Part shown: positions 28,721-28,820 of the stretch, one piece after another | Position numbering within the stretch: the stretch's first letter is position 1 | Layout: each line of letters opens with the position of its first letter | Assembly (NCBI GenBank): GCA_026770585.1 | Contig: MU646322.1 | Location: 890,655 to 919,474, forward strand | Direction of reading: 5' to 3' | Length of the DNA stretch: 28,820 nt | Origin: Baffinella frigidus | Lineage: Eukaryota; Cryptophyceae; Cryptomonadales; Baffinellaceae | Notes under the pieces: model-generated | What the model was told of the DNA's origin: nothing | Seen by the model: only the letters and a program-made list of their open reading frames with translations | The model's database searches: none | Position numbers and translations under genes: made by a program

Positions 28721-28820
28721 CCACACGAGGCTATCCATGCGAACAGATTCATAAGTTAATTATTGGATTATTGCCCAGGAAACACGCCAAAAGTCAGCAT
28801 TTGATCACGTTTCCGTACGG
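28721..28820. mobile_element. Foldback family F, copy 2, cut by window end
   Basis: First 100 bp of the 18176-18356 element (CCACACGAGGCTATCCATGC..., AACACGCCAAAAGTCAGCAT), about 94% identical. The right half lies outside the window. Confidence 0.85.

Noticed and set aside
1-28820. tRNA, rRNA or spliceosomal RNA genes
   Set aside because: I looked for cloverleaf B-box words and conserved rRNA stretches and saw none; the many hairpins are explained by foldback elements. A covariance search was not possible here.

Overview
This window looks like nuclear DNA of a photosynthetic protist. It has no bacterial-style operons, long genes, rRNA or tRNA. The supportable coding sequence is a series of short (about 40-200 nt) exon-like segments, all on the + strand. 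Most are bounded by AG at the left and GT at the right. Between them lie introns made of drifted Arabidopsis-type telomere-like repeats (CCCTAAA and variants CCCTCAA, CCCTGAA, CCCCAAA, CCCTACA, CCCGAAA), CT-rich microsatellites, and foldback elements resembling MITEs or introners. TTTAGGG-type repeats fit green algae, dinoflagellates, chromerids and cryptophytes; I cannot name the organism. I recognised no protein family, and cannot tell whether the exons form one gene or several.

Layout. 1-4.7 kb: exons for an acidic, Asp/Glu-rich stretch. 5.1-9 kb: a KKGPDAE exon in about eight copies, a C-rich short repeat, and an FDPRLQ exon. 9-14 kb: foldback elements and a 37-codon HRYFRASLVP exon. 14-18.4 kb: the DEEVGRCLL, GNRSCV and NYHLEPDFLP exons. 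19.4-22.7 kb: the DAMHFD, GVGDAGRA and VVFVETS exons. 23.5-25.7 kb: the LINPSPEDRAK exon and a 68-codon exon, the longest here. 26-28.8 kb: the ASPFVVVPSS, VPPRLNTLTP and ELAAGSFFPL exons.

The striking property is that almost every exon occurs two to eight times in a row. One copy is usually intact and the others are truncated, frameshifted, interrupted or inverted. Many copies keep the splice donor and even the first intron bases, and each is separated by telomere-like filler. I call these exon echoes. They resemble intron-plus-exon duplication, intron birth from tandem duplication of AGGT-containing DNA, or unannotated alternative exons.

Superimposed are at least 25 inverted-repeat elements of many families. 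Because neighbouring exon copies act as empty-site references, several insertions can be reconstructed. The TAATCTCC family has 4-bp target duplications (GATA, ACCT/ACCC, GCTT), a relative has GGGC, and a CCAC...GTGG group appears to have 2-bp duplications. One family, at 2263-2384 and 3234-3357, begins with GT and ends with AG inside an acidic exon whose third copy lacks it, as expected of an introner.
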